From contig CM043958.1 of assembly GCA_014529385.2 (NCBI GenBank), positions 127,054,817 to 127,118,816 of the forward strand: a stretch of DNA of 64,000 nucleotides, in the 5' to 3' direction. The notes beneath the pieces are model-generated. The model made no database searches. It was not told the DNA's origin and was given only the letters and a program-made list of their open reading frames with translations. This document shows positions 44,548-56,244 of the stretch, piece after piece. Made by a program: the position numbers and the translations under genes. Position 1 is the stretch's first letter, and each line of letters begins with the position of its first letter. This DNA comes from Adiantum capillus-veneris. Taxonomy: Eukaryota; Streptophyta; Polypodiopsida; Polypodiales; Pteridaceae.

Positions 44548-45081
44548 GTATTTGTTCTCTAGAATCTCGGACTTCGTGTGTTGCGAAGAGTTTTGTAAAG
44601 AAGGCATACTGATCATGAACCTTGATACTACTACCCCCCCCCCCTCCGCCCGAAAGAAAAGGTATTCTAATGGAGCTGATGGTCATATTGTCTTGTGGGT
44701 GACTACCTTTGCACTTTCCTGTAAGGATGAATCTGGGCTTATCCTGGATTCATCTAGGTGTATTTCAAATAAAATACCCTTACAGTTGTTTGCCGTTCGC
44801 CTCAGTGCATTTCATCTAGAGCTCTTTTGCATTTTGGTTAGAAAAGAGAGGTGTACAATTATTCTATTTTCATGCTACATGCCAAATGGTTCCCAGGACG
44901 GTCCTCGTGAAGGCTTCACCTTGTTTTAAGTCAAGACCCACAAGTTTGTTTTGTTAGAGTGGATGGGTGGGGAGGCATGTTTTGCTAGAGTGGATGGGAG
45001 GGGAGGCATGTTGACAAACATTAGGACCTTCTTGTTATTGTCTATAGGCTGTTAAGTGCCTGATCATGGTTTGACGTGCAG
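44548..45081 (+). other. SF3A2 intron 3, with hairpin repeat copy 4 and a 31-bp duplication
   Basis: GT...AG intron. It contains a C run at 44631-44642 and the best-preserved hairpin repeat copy at about 44665-44775 (arms GATGAATC and GATTCATC, with an extended imperfect stem). A 31-bp tandem duplication (44948-44978, 44979-45009) of GTTTTG(T/C)TAGAGTGGATGGG type follows. A short open frame at 44477-44929 is intronic. Confidence 0.75.
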
Positions 45082-45147
45082 ATTGAGTATCCAGAAATTG
45101 AGGATTTGGCAAAGCCACGAATACGCTACATGTCATCCTTTGAACAA
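45082..45147 (+). CDS. SF3A2: SF3A2 exon 4
   Basis: Encodes 22 residues, IEYPEIEDLAKPRIRYMSS then FEQ. Acceptor GTGCAG, donor CAA|GTGCGT. It is in frame with both neighbours. Confidence 0.92.
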
Positions 45148-45233
45148 GTGCGTCTAATTAAGTTTTTCTTATCAAATTTTTTCCTGTCTACCTGTTTCTG
45201 GTATTAACTTTTTTCTGAAAATCACTGGTGCAG

Positions 45234-45308
45234 AGAGTCTACGCCTATGATAAGCTTCATCAATTCATACTCTTTGCGGCAGAACCCTACGAAATAATCG
45301 GCTTCAGA
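45234..45308 (+). CDS. SF3A2: SF3A2 exon 5
   Basis: Encodes 25 residues, RVYAYDKLHQFILFAAEPYE then IIGFR. Acceptor GGTGCAG, donor AGA|GTACTA. It matches the AAEPYE core of the family. Confidence 0.92.
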
Positions 45309-45398
45309 GTACTACTTTACCTCTTTGGCTTTTGGAAACTATTTTGAATTGTCCATGGTTGAGTTTGATGATCAAAGCTTTTTGTTAATGTTCTGTAG

Positions 45399-45854
45399 AT
45401 TCCAAGCAATGAGATTGACAACGTGTCACCGAAGTCATTCACACATTGGGATCCCGACTCAAAGATGTACACTGTGCAGTTATATTTTAGGCCAAGGCCA
45501 ATGGGACAACCTCCGCAAGCTGTGAATGGTCCGCTACCGCCACAACCGCCCACAGCACCACCCCCAGCTAGGCCGCCGCCTCCACAGGGTAGCGTGCTGC
45601 CCCCACCCCCCGGACCGGCATTAACTGCGGCCAATGGACCTCCATCTCTACCTCTGGCAAGCACAAATGGCAGCCAGCTCCCTCCCCCTCCCGCCCCGCC
45701 CATACCAGTTCCTCCAATGAGTACTTCCTTTGTGCCTCCCCCTCCACAGTTTGCGCGGCCCCTTCCCCCTCCCCCTCCCCCTCCCCCTCGAGGGTTTTCT
45801 TTGCAACCTCCGCAGTTTCCATCCCCTCATTTACCGAATGCAATGCAGCAATAG
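45399..45854 (+). CDS. SF3A2: SF3A2 exon 6: core end and proline-rich tail
   Basis: Begins IPSNEIDNVSPKSFTHWDPD after acceptor TCTGTAG and encodes residues 181-331. After about residue 205 it becomes a tail of Pro-rich runs (PPPARPPPPQG and similar) typical of SF3A2, ending at TAG 45852-45854. An in-frame GTG at 45423 is internal and not a start. Confidence 0.92.
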   Translation: MPSNEIDNVSPKSFTHWDPDSKMYTVQLYFRPRPMGQPPQAVNGPLPPQPPTAPPPARPPPPQGSVLPPPPGPALTAANGPPSLPLASTNGSQLPPPPAPPIPVPPMSTSFVPPPPQFARPLPPPPPPPPRGFSLQPPQFPSPHLPNAMQQ

Positions 45855-46479
45855 GCTTTGGCTTTGGTCAAAAAATTGTCATGAAATTGCCAGTTGCTGT
45901 TGTATCTCTTTAGCACTTGATTTGTATGGACTTGAGCCTTGCTATGTTCTGTTTCATATGCCAGAATCATCTCGTAGGGCTATTGGATCCCTAGGGAAAT
46001 TCAAATGTAGTGCATTTTCCTTCACACTCCAGAGGCCTCAATGTCTCTTTCAGTGTTAAGGAAATTATATGCACTTTGCTCAGTGTTTTTAAAAAAAATC
46101 TTCGACACAACAGAAAGGATTTCATGGTTTGCTCTTTGTTTCTTTGTGCTTCAGTGTCATTGAGCTTAGCTCGACACTATCGCATACATATTCATCATTA
46201 ATTCGTAATCTTAAGTCGATTGTCTGCTCGCCCAAGTCTTGACCTTTACCTCTACCCAGTAGTGCAAGCTCGATGGGTGCAACAGTAGCAAGGTATATTG
46301 CATTATGCAGTGCTCCTTAGAAGATTGTTCAATTTGGTGTTGATTATATCATGACTCCCATATTCCAACATATGTTTCTATTGCACAACAATATAAGAAT
46401 ATTGAAGAAAAGACAATGGGGGCCTTAATATCGAGGTATAGTTATGGGAATAGTCTTTATCTGTGTGTTTGCAATGGTT

Positions 46480-46483
<4 letters not shown>
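45855..46483 (+). other. Downstream of SF3A2: probable 3' UTR
   Basis: No coding signal. I see no clear AATAAA, so the polyadenylation point is not placed. Confidence 0.4.

Positions 46484-46534
<51 letters not shown>
46484..46534. repeat. (CT)n microsatellite
   Basis: About 25 uninterrupted CT units. Confidence 0.95.
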
Positions 46535-46537
<3 letters not shown>

Positions 46538-47490
46538 GAACTGTTTAGTTGGCACTTCACCTGCATTATGTATTGGTTTTTTACAGGAGACTACCTTAGA
46601 GATGCATTTTAACACTAATTGATTGTCTTTCTTGATGCTCAACCACATGGTTTGATTCATTGGCTTAATGAAGAACTTTCTTTCAAGACTACTAGACAAG
46701 TGGAGATCCTTCAAAATCAGAGTCTATGCCCAATTTTTTGATACATCATTGTTCTCTTATTGTTTATGGGTGTCTGTTTTTTTACCTTTGTACCAAAATA
46801 CATGTGTATAGGATGATTTACAACTCGCCTTTGAGGCATACTTGTACTAAACTAGACAAAACTGATGTCTAGATGGAAGAACATAAAAATTATCAATGGA
46901 AACATATAATCTTAGATGTTAAAACAAGGCTCCAAAACCCTAGGAGACACCATAGGCCACTTGTCAGGACCCTTGCTTTGACATAGCAACAGGCTCACAT
47001 TGACAACCTTGAGACAGTTGCGGATGCAAATTTTTCTCAAGTCTGCAGAATAGAAGTGGAAGTAATATAATAAAAGCAAAAGTATTACTCAGAGTTGCAC
47101 GTCATGAAGATATAAAAACCTTGGGAAACTTGTTATACAGGTATTGTCTGGCTCCTATCCACCTGTGACTGTTATTACAAGGACCTTGTCCCTTAAGACC
47201 ATTGTCCTCATCTCCTCAACTTTAAAGCCAATGCTTGGATATACTTTAGCAACTCTACATGGGCCTCTTTGAATTTTCCAAGCTTCTCTTATAGGAACTT
47301 TACGATTAGTTAGTAACCTTTACACCAATTAGCACAGTAACATTGGCATGTAATGCAAATGACTTTTTATGGCATCATGGAGCATACCACATAACTTAGG
47401 GGAGGAGGGTTTAGGACACCTTTCCCAATTTAACCACTTTCTCTGCTTCACTACTTTCCCTTCCTGAGGTTTTCCAACCAATGAAAGAAC

Positions 47491-47530
<40 letters not shown>

Positions 47531-47546
47531 TGCGCGCGGGCGCACG

Positions 47547-47602
<56 letters not shown>

Positions 47603-48446
47603 CTTTAGCTTCTTGTTTTGCCCTATCTACATGCATTTATTTTATGTATTGTTTCATTGGTTTTCCCCTCAAATTTGTTATTCCGAAAGACCTTGAGGGA
47701 ATTTTTAAACCTCTGGTTGTAGCTTTCCATATGGTGACAGCCGTACTTTGTCACTTATAGAGTCTAACTCTTTGTCATATTGAAGGGTGCAAGTCCCCCC
47801 CCCACCCCCCCCCGCGCGTGCATGTGCAAAAAGACCGAACGATTTGATTAACCAAAATAATGTGAATAGAAGTTCTCCACTTAAAGCCTCACCACACATG
47901 ACTAATGCTAAGAATTTTAACACTAAACAAGGGGCATTGGGGGAGAGTCTTATCCCAAACCACCTAGCTTATAGACACTTGCCCAAGAAACAACACCAAA
48001 AGAAAATGCGATGTGTCGCTTATGTAGCATAATACACACATGAGAGGAGGTGCTCAACCCAGACCTCAGTGTGAATCTGTGGTTATTGAACCAAGCTAGC
48101 CATGTCAAGACACCTTCCCTACATGATGGAAGAGGTCGAGAAAGTGCTCTTTCCCAATGTGCTCAACATTCCCTTGTCACCCACACCTTCTTCTCCTTGC
48201 TCAATCGCCAAATGCAATACTTATGTACCTGCCGCCGCTGGAAGGCCTCAACCCTTGCTTGGAATAGGTGATGTAGCACCTTCACAAACTGAAGGAAGCC
48301 ACTTCAATATTCCCTTATTCAAACCTCAATAGCCTCCTTAAATCTACACACAATGCTTAAGCAAAAAAAAACACTTCTATAGACCACATTAAACATAGAC
48401 AAGGAAATAATCAAGCCTAAAAAGTATTCATCCTCTAGGTTTTTTT

Positions 48447-48495
<49 letters not shown>

Positions 48496-49274
48496 AATCT
48501 CATTTTTTTAAAGATTGAGATTTAGTTGTACCCAGTTCTATACACCAATGGGTGCATAACCTTCTTTTGGTTTCATTCTTGGGAAGGAGCAAGGAGAAGA
48601 TCTTGACAAAGGAGAGTGCAATTGCATGTGCTTGAAGGGATTCTTGCATTCATTTTCTATGTTTTGACTATGTGTAGATGATGCATTGCATCATCTATAG
48701 AGAGTTGAGGGAGGATTCAAAACCCTTACCAAACCCACCGCCATTAAGATTTGTATTACCATTAGTGCTAGGGTTAAGTAGGATTAGGGAGGGTTAGTTG
48801 GCCTTGGGAAAAAGTGTATTATGGAGTGTCATTTCACATGTTTTTCACTTAGGGTTGTACATTAGGTTTTCCTAAGAAAACTAACTTGTTCACGTTTCTT
48901 GGACATAAAAATTAAAAATCAAGTGGCTAAATGCTAGAGCTTTCCTCAGAAGAATTTTTTAGACCAGTTTTGTAAGCTGAGGGTAGCAAAACATCATCCT
49001 TCATATCTCAAATTGTTTGAGTCTTGCTCAAATTGTTTCTATATCATAATTCAATTTTGGATTCTACAAGGGGACCACCATTTGTACAAAACCTGGGGGA
49101 CATATAGGATCACTCAAAACTATAATCGGAGATCAGGAGTCTAAAAACAAGCCATATCCAACCTCATATTTTTCCATAACATTCAAAAACTTGGCTCAAT
49201 AACGGAAGTTGAGGGGGCCCTAAGGCCTCATGCCTAGGTAGACCTAGCCAAAATTGAGTTTTATGGATTATATA

Positions 49275-49276
<2 letters not shown>
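46535..49276. other. Intergenic, no gene recognised
   Basis: It contains (CT)n at 47492-47527 followed by a short CG-rich link and (CA)n at about 47550-47599, a C run near 47797-47812 and a 46-base G run at 48449-48494. Short open frames here are translated repeats or chance. Confidence 0.65.
48449..48494 (+). repeat. 46-base G homopolymer
   Basis: Eight T followed by 46 consecutive G. It could form G-quadruplexes; its true length is hard to sequence. Confidence 0.85.
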
Positions 49277-49277
<1 letters not shown>

Positions 49278-49310
<33 letters not shown>

Positions 49311-49327
49311 ATGAGCCCACTTGTGTC

Positions 49328-49385
<58 letters not shown>

Positions 49386-49529
49386 AGGGAAAGGAGGCCT
49401 ATATATTTGAGGGCTTCTCCAATAAATAAATAAATAATTATATATATAAAGAGAGAGAAGGGGGGAGAGAGAATATATATATATGTATATATGTATATAT
49501 ATACATGTGTGTGTGTGTGTGTGTGTATT

Positions 49530-49588
<59 letters not shown>

Positions 49589-49590
49589 GG
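49278..49590. repeat. Microsatellite cluster: (CT)n, (GA)n, (TA)n, (TG)n, (GA)n
   Basis: (CT)n at 49278-49308, (GA)n at 49330-49380, AT-rich repeats to about 49505, (TG)n near 49506-49527 and (GA)n at 49531-49585. The CT and GA blocks are complementary and separated by only about 20 bases, so they could pair as a hairpin. Confidence 0.9.
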
Positions 49591-49699
49591 AAGGGGGGAG
49601 ACATGAATATATTTACACACACACACATACAATATTGCACCTACGCTTGTCAATATAAGCTTTTTGATTTTGCGACGGACCGTCATAGCCTTGTTGATC

Positions 49700-50010
49700 T
49701 AAGCAAGCGGCTCATGTAGGTCAAGACTATATTCATTGGCTTTGCAAGGTCTCCATAGTCTAGAAGACTCAATTTCAAAGCTGTTTCCATTGGAGTAGCA
49801 ATAGCTTTTAAGCCTCAAGTTCAAACGTACATAGTAATGTCTCTATGTATCTTGCTTGACACAAAGCAATACCTCCATCATACTGCTTAAAGTGTATGTC
49901 CAAGGCAAAAGCCCACATCTTTCATCTTGAAAGTAGCATTCAACTGAGCCTTGAATTAAGCAATGCATATCTGATTCAAACCAATAATCATCAAATCATT
50001 TACATACATC
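49700..50010 (-). pseudogene. Element L: copia RT fragment
   Basis: The minus strand encodes MYVNDLMIIGLNQ followed by FKAQLNATFKMKDVG, the copia RT active-site region, with the usual YVDD changed to YVND and stops in frame. Integrase is missing between this and the gag fragment. Confidence 0.65.
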
Positions 50011-50420
50011 TCTTCGCGAAGCAATGCAATTTTGCCTCATTGTGACTTACATAAAGACCTGCTAAAGCATCCCAAGCCTCCTATTTTGTAGATTTTGTTG
50101 AGAAAATGTGAGAACCAATAGTGTGTCTCACAGATAATGTAATGAATTTATGAGCTTGCACATCTCTAACATTCCAACAAGATTTCTTAGTTGTAGGCAA
50201 AACAACTCTAGCAGCAAAAGGTTTGCTAGAACTTGCAACATCCTCAATGGAGCTTGTATGCATAGAAGGGGGATGTACATCAATGCCCTGTACAACATTC
50301 AAGACACCCTTTGAAATAAGAACATGTGTCATCATGTAAGTGCACACTCAGTATTTATCCCCATCTAATTTATCCTCATCAACAAACATTTTGAAAACAT
50401 CTATGTTGTTGTGAGTCACA
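50011..50420 (-). pseudogene. Element L: copia gag fragment
   Basis: The minus strand reads VFKMFVDEDKLDGDKY then MMTHVLISKGVLNVVQGIDV, matching the UBN2-type copia gag start. Later come HIFSTKSTK and EAWDALAGLYVSHNEAKLH. In-frame stops (for example after DGDKY) make it non-functional. Confidence 0.7.
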
Positions 50421-51060
50421 GAGAGTGACTACTCTTGATGTTAAAACTGCCCCAAAAGAGGAAAATAAAGGATTAACACGTGCTATATAGAAAAATCCAA
50501 AGAGGACTATAAGGAACCCTTTTTGTAAAAAAATGCATTGACAGAATTTCTACACAAAAGGATAAAATTGCCTATGCAACTTTGCATGCAATGGAAATGG
50601 AGGCTGAAATGAGCTCAAATGAAAAATTTGATACCACCAAGCTTTGTGAGCTTACCCAAAGTATTAATCAACCTAGTGAAACTCGCCAAAGCTCACAAAA
50701 ATCTAACAATGCGAGCAAAGGGGTGTTGGCAATAGTACCAAGAGGACGTGGCTTGCTTTGATACCAATTGTTGGAATTAAAGTTGCAGGGACGCACACAC
50801 AGCTTGGAGAAGATGAAGAAGAGCAAGAAACTAAACAAAGAGTATATTTCTTGGTGTGCAAATAAAAAGATTAGTTAGCCCTAGAGTGATGGGCATATAT
50901 CCAATGCACGGGGGAAAAACCTCCTTGTGAGAGAAAAAGTGCCTTGACACTTTTAAGTGTCACACACATCAACACCACATATATGGCAACACCACCATAA
51001 GGTGGAGCATCTGATTCATACATAATCTTCTATTATAAAGAGCGAATTACCACCCATGAA
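50421..51060 (-). mobile_element. Element L leader, primer site and partial 5' LTR
   Basis: Minus-strand TTGGTATCAAAGCAAGCC at 50751-50768 is a mutated initiator-Met primer site. A TGTTGGAATT LTR edge starts at 50769. The outer LTR end is not identifiable without a second copy; 51060 is arbitrary. Confidence 0.5.
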
Positions 51061-53080
51061 CATTCCATAAATAATTCTTCTTTCTATGTTAGAGCTATGG
51101 CAAACATATCATCTTTGAAACTAAAATTTGTTGCATACTCATCTGCCATAGTAGTAAGGTCATTGTGGTATATATAACCAAAGTAGCAATGGACCACGGT
51201 CTACACGAGAGTGCATCATCCATAGATTAGTGTTTGCCAACTATATAAAAATTATTGCAAAAGAAAATATTTCCACTTCATTGAGCGTTCCAAGTGAATT
51301 CTCCATGCTTCCATGTTTATAAGACAAACAATTAGTTAGAAGCTCTTTTCATAGATGTTAAGACATCTATTCTAGCATAGGTGTTGGCTTTATTAGAACC
51401 CCCTCAAAAGCACTTTCCAATATGAATAGAGGAATTACAATTTTCTGCAAAAGTAAACCATGAATCTATTGAGCTCTTGGGTAATTACCGTGCTTTCTAA
51501 AGACTTAGAACTCCACAAAACAAGGAGTCAGAAGGTCTATTTTGCCCAATCTTCTCTAGAAATACATGGAGAGTTTTATGGGAGAGAGAGGAGTTTTTTG
51601 GTAGTTCATTGGTCAATTCTAGACCTTTCCTTTACTTCTTTATTACTCACTACTTTTCTGTTGATCCGTATCCACTACTCTTCCTTAAGAGGTGTGTGTG
51701 CATGGATAATTAGGGGTCCTCAAACGATGTTTGGTCGTGATTGGCCAAATTAGGGTTTCATCACATTTCCTTGAGATAAAAAATGGCAGAGTAGCTTGGA
51801 TCCCTAGAGATAGGAGGATATGCACACTTGTAGGGTGAGGAGCCAGAGGAGGTCAAGAGTGAGGAGCATTATGTATGTGGATATAGTGCCTACACCGCAG
51901 ACATGGATATGTTCCCTACCCTATCTACAAAGCCAAGATTCCTCCACCAGCGTGCTGGGGAGGTTTCAACTAGACATTCAATGTCACATTCTCATTGTAA
52001 GCACAAACAAAACTCGATGGGGGACCTTAGGCACAAAATACCTCATTCTTTAAGCAAGTCCACCCCACTTTGACCCCCACACAATAGGGACTCACTCTCC
52101 CAAGGATAGAGCAACTCAAGGCTAGCAAGATATAGAGCACATGGTTTTTGAATGCCTCATCCCGCGAACTACGATTGATGAGAGAGACTAGAGACCACTT
52201 TCACTAAGAGAATGCATAGCGATTTGCCCAACTTAGAAGAGATGCATGCATATGCCTCAAAATTCTAATGCCTGCCTCCCCCCCCCCTCCTCAAATTATG
52301 TACACACAATGCTCCCAATACAGCATAAGATGGAGATAGCTAGATTGCATATCATGCTTATATACTCTACACATATGGTCTTGCATTACGAGTCCCTAGG
52401 AGTAGGTCTCCCTCCCCCATCCATCATGGTCATCACCCATAGTACCAACTTTCGACTTAGTATATATATAGATTGAGTCCTAGCACCAATTATTGTGTCT
52501 TCCTTTTCCAATTTAGTTTTTCACCATATACCACACGTTTACATTGATTTGTTTTTAGATTGAGTTTGCCCTTTTGAAGCTCAAATTTTTTTTTTCAAGA
52601 AAAAGATCCTTCCAAAAGTTAAGAAAAATGCCCAATCGGCTACAATTTTCCCCTGTAGAGAGAGCTAAATCAAAATGTGGGGAGGCTCTCCTCTCAATGA
52701 AAAGGTAAGATATGTACAATGATGGCTAAATCAAGATACAAGAGGAGGAAGCAACCACATTGGTGGGTGTTATTGCCATCTAAGCGCCTCATGATCCATG
52801 GTTAAGAAGGGGCCTACTCATCAAAGTCGTAGGAAGGCCTCGTGGTGCTCTCGCATGCAGTTTGAGCTGCCCTCAAGTCTCTCAAACTATCCCCTGAGCA
52901 TATGGACAACTCCAACTAGATATCAAGTAGTCTCTACTAGTGGGACATGTCAAGTCTCAATGATGCAGAACCATCAAGGGCTCTCCAAATGAACCAAATT
53001 GCTACATTGCATATGAGTTCCCTACAACACTCCCTCTATTCTCTGCTCCACTTTCGTGGTACAAGCTTTGTGTGTGGTAG
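51061..53080. other. Intergenic, no gene recognised
   Basis: AT-rich sequence with scattered short frames, none with a recognisable motif or consistent length. Confidence 0.5.
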
Positions 53081-53236
53081 GTTGGAGTGTAGACCGGCCT
53101 TCCTGATGGGAACGGAGTGTGCGTGTATGGAAGCATGCAAGAGTAAGTCAACTCTCTCACTTTCTCTCCCTATATTGATTAGGGGAAAAAGTAAATATGG
53201 GTGGTTTCCCACGGGCACTTGGCCTACACCCCAACA
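53081..53236 (-). repeat. Element I 3' LTR (inner edge only)
   Basis: The inner edge ends CCTACACCCCAACA and is followed by the minus-strand polypurine tract (plus ACCTCCCACTTGAAGG), the same arrangement as in K and J. The outer edge is undetermined; the start coordinate is approximate. Confidence 0.45.
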
Positions 53237-54941
53237 ACCTCCCACTTGAAGGTCATGGTGGCCAATAGTGGCATCAGTATAGTTAGTCTATACAAAGTTG
53301 ATGAAGCATCACCTAGGCTTCATCCTACACCCATAAGTTCTATGCAATGGGTAAATCGCTCTAAGGCTACGCTCTTCGTAAGAGCATCTGCGGGGTTGTT
53401 GCTCGTAAGTGTGACCTTGACAAACTCGATGCACAATGCATCTCATATGACATGGTACCTGGCCTCTATGTGTTTTGACTTTGAGTGAAACACTGGATGC
53501 TTTGCCAAAGCATTGGCACTCTAACTATCACAATGCAATACTAGAACCTTGTGAAAACCCAAATCTCCCACTAGACAAGCTAACCATATGGCTTCCTTGC
53601 TTGCGTCAGACGCAACAACATATTCTGCCTTAGTGGTAGATGAAGATGTGCAGTATTACAGACACGATCTCCAAGAGATAGCTGCTCCAACAAACATGAA
53701 CACATAGCCAAATGTGGATCTTCTACGATCCACGCAACCCACATAATCCGCATCCGTGTAACCTACAATAGATGCATCACTGTTTTCGAAGCGTAAACAC
53801 TTGCTAGTTGTACCCTTCAAGTATCTAAGGATTTTCTTCATTGCTTCCCAATGCTTCTTGCGAGGGTTTTCCATGTACCTACTAACCACTCCCATTGCAT
53901 GTGCAATGTCTGGTCTTGTGGCTACCATACCGTATATCAAACCGCCAACTGCTGAAGAATATGGAACTTTTGCCATTTCCTCTTTCTCAGCAACTGTCTT
54001 GGGAGAATTGTCCTTGCTGAGTTTGGAGTATGCTTGCATTGGCGTACTCAATGACTTCCCCCCCTGCATACTAAAACGTTGCAAGACTTTGTGGATGTAC
54101 TTTTCTTGAGATAATTCAAGAATTCCACGGTGTCTGTCTCTCTTGATTTGCATACCAAGAAAGTGATTGGTGTTTCCCAAATCTTTCATGGAAAACTGAG
54201 TGCTTAACATCTTTTTCAAATGATTGATCTCATCAATTGATTTGCCTATGATAAGCATATCATCTACATACAAGATCAAGATGATTAAAGAACCATTGTT
54301 CAATCTCTTTGTGTATAAGCAGTGATCCTCTTGACTTCTTATGTAACCCTGAGACTACATGAATTTGTCAAATTTTTTATACCACTGCCTTGAACCTTGC
54401 TTGAGGCCATAGAGTGCCTTTTAAGTCTACAAACCAATTCTGCCTTGGTTGGCTTTTGGATGTCACATACAAACCCTCTGGTTGTTTCATGTAGACATCT
54501 TCATCTAGATCCCCATGAAGAAATGTTGTGTTCATTGCCATTTGGACAATTTCCATATCTTGGATAGAAACCAAGCCAAACACAGTGCGAAGTGTAGTCA
54601 TCTTGACTATTGGAGAGAAAATCTCATTGTAATTCACTCCTTTTTGCTGCTTGAAACCGTTGGCAACTAGACGATCCATGTACCTAGACTCGGGATCTTC
54701 TGTTGTATACTTCTTCTTGTATACCCACTTGCAAGGTAAAGCATTTTTTCCTTTTGGTAATTCAACCAAATCCCATGTCTGATCAGCCACAATTGAATTG
54801 TATTCTGACTGCATAGCCTGCTCCCACTTAATGCTATCGTCCATTTTCATAGCTTCTTTGTAACAATTTGGCTCTCCACTGTCAGTGATTAAAATGTGGT
54901 GTATACCCGGCTCAAACCGCTCATGCGCACGTGATACTCTT
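53237..54941 (-). pseudogene. Element I: copia RT and RNase H
   Basis: From 54941 leftward the minus strand encodes the RT start (CKWVYKKKYTTEDPESRYM, VANGFKQQKGVNYNEIFSP, TTFLHGDLDEDVYMKQPEG). At 54303-53656 come LILYVDDMLIIGKS, VPYSSAVGGLIYGMVATRPD and RNase H (GYTDADYVGCVDRRRSTFGY). Past 53656 RNase H continues with stops (TKAEYVVASDASKEAIWLA). A frame break lies near 54370 and the upstream half is interrupted by J and K, continuing at 60507 and 63909. Confidence 0.82.
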
Positions 54942-55133
54942 TGTTGGGGTATAAAGCCCAATGTGGTCGCCCAGGTCAGTGGGCGGGCCGCCAGGTATAT
55001 ACACATATTCTTTTGTAAAAACCTAATAAGAACTCACTATGCTCTACACATTACAGTAGAGCGAGTTCACCATATCGCCGTGCTCTTCTTCTCGCACTCT
55101 CTCTCGTGTCGCACTTCTGCTCGTACTCCTTCA
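54942..55133 (+). repeat. Element J 5' LTR
   Basis: 192 bp, TGTTGGGGTATAAAGC...CTCCTTCA, same length as the 3' LTR at 60315-60506 and nearly identical. CTCTT target repeats are at 54937-54941 and 60507-60511. Confidence 0.95.
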
Positions 55134-56244
55134 ACTGGTATCAGAGCTCAGATCGAGGCTCGGGGCAGCACTGCAGGAGGCTAGAGTCACCAACTCAGAT
55201 TGGAGTGAAATTTGACAGGCGAAGACACGGCCCCAAATCTCGTGGGTAAGCCCGAAGGCCTTGGTGTTGTCAGAATTTCATTCTGAGGTCATCTCGGCCA
55301 CCGTTCGGCTTCGACAAAGGTCTACGCAGGCCATTTTCGACTACGTGGTCTCGGCGGGTGCAGATCCGACTCTGCAAATTTGGGGTTTTCGGCCTACGAC
55401 TGTAGGTGCTGAGGATATCGACACTCTCAGAGTGTTGATTTGTGGCTGTCTACACATCGAAGGACGGCTCACAGTTCTTGGAGGCGTGTCACATACGACA
55501 CGGGCGCATCTACACACAGACTGTAGGCGACATCCACAAGTTCATCAGGTAGCTTGTGTTTGCTGCTTGATATTCCAGATTTCATCCTGACATTGCAGGT
55601 ACTTCCACATGGGATGTATTGTCAGAGATGATGTATGTTTGTTGAGGGTTTGCTGGCTGTGAGTCACGCAGCAAACAACCGCCGTAGCGGTTACAGCATA
55701 CAGTGGGAAATTTGTGGATGTATGACTTTGTGGGAAGTCTATGTACTGTCAGATTTACTGAAACCTTTGTTGAGGGTCGAGTGAGGTTTTATTGAGCTGG
55801 GGGATTCTCGAATGTTGAGATCCTTTCGGTGATACAGGTCTTGGAGCGATCCCTCGAGCACCCTTAGATAGGCAGCTAGGATGTATTGACTGTGAGTTAG
55901 ACAGTTGGGATTGCATTTTTGCTTTACTGCCGTTGAGGCATTGTCGCAGTCTATGCTTACAGGACAGTGACAGGACAGTGAGAGACAGTACAGGTGCAGG
56001 ACAGGTTTACCCGCAACTTTTTACCCGCAGCTTACAGTGTCAGAGAGACAGTGTTTTTTGAGCTGTTTTTTTGTCTGTTTTTAGTACACCATAGCCATTT
56101 TACAAAGGAGACTCTGCCAAAATTTCTGCAGAATCTGAAGCTTTCTTGGTTCATTTGACAGGTTGATATTGATTCAGAGGTCAGTTTACAGGGGAAACTC
56201 TGCCAAATTTCTCCCAGGAAAGTAAACTACTGTGAAGCGTAGCT
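55134..56244 (+). other. Element J primer site and long leader
   Basis: TGGTATCAGAGC at 55136-55147 is the initiator-Met primer site, two bases inside the LTR. About 1.1 kb of leader before the gag ATG carries no recognisable coding domain. It contains short repeats of ACAGGACAGTGA type near 55965-56000. Confidence 0.85.

Larger units (their letters stand above)
6278..45854 (+). other. SF3A2: SF3A2 gene, full span: six coding exons, five introns
   Basis: Joining 6278-6429, 44218-44387, 44471-44547, 45082-45147, 45234-45308 and 45399-45854 gives 996 nt, that is 331 codons plus TAG, with GT...AG at every junction and no frame break. The product is the SF3a66 subunit of U2 snRNP, which with SF3A1 and SF3A3 helps bind U2 to the branch point in the nucleus. 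Layout: conserved N-terminus (1-51), matrin-type C2H2 zinc finger (C54, C57, H70, H76), conserved core to about residue 205, then a proline-rich tail. The exon 1 product is close to what I recall of angiosperm SF3A2. Introns are 37,788, 83, 534, 86 and 90 bp. Everything from 6430 to 44217 is intron, packed with retrotransposons. Confidence 0.93.

Noticed and set aside
44477-44929. 150-codon plus-strand frame in SF3A2 intron 3
   Set aside because: It overlaps exon 3 in another frame and runs through the hairpin repeat; no recognisable protein.
45568-45843. Minus-strand Gly/Glu-rich frames opposite SF3A2 exon 6
   Set aside because: Complement of the proline-rich coding tail; composition effect only.
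49326-49719. Frames rich in LSLS, HTHT and RERE
   Set aside because: Direct translation of (GA)n, (TG)n and (CT)n repeats.
55261-55590. 109-codon frame in the J leader
   Set aside because: No domain, lies between primer site and gag ATG, and has no start context or conserved motif.
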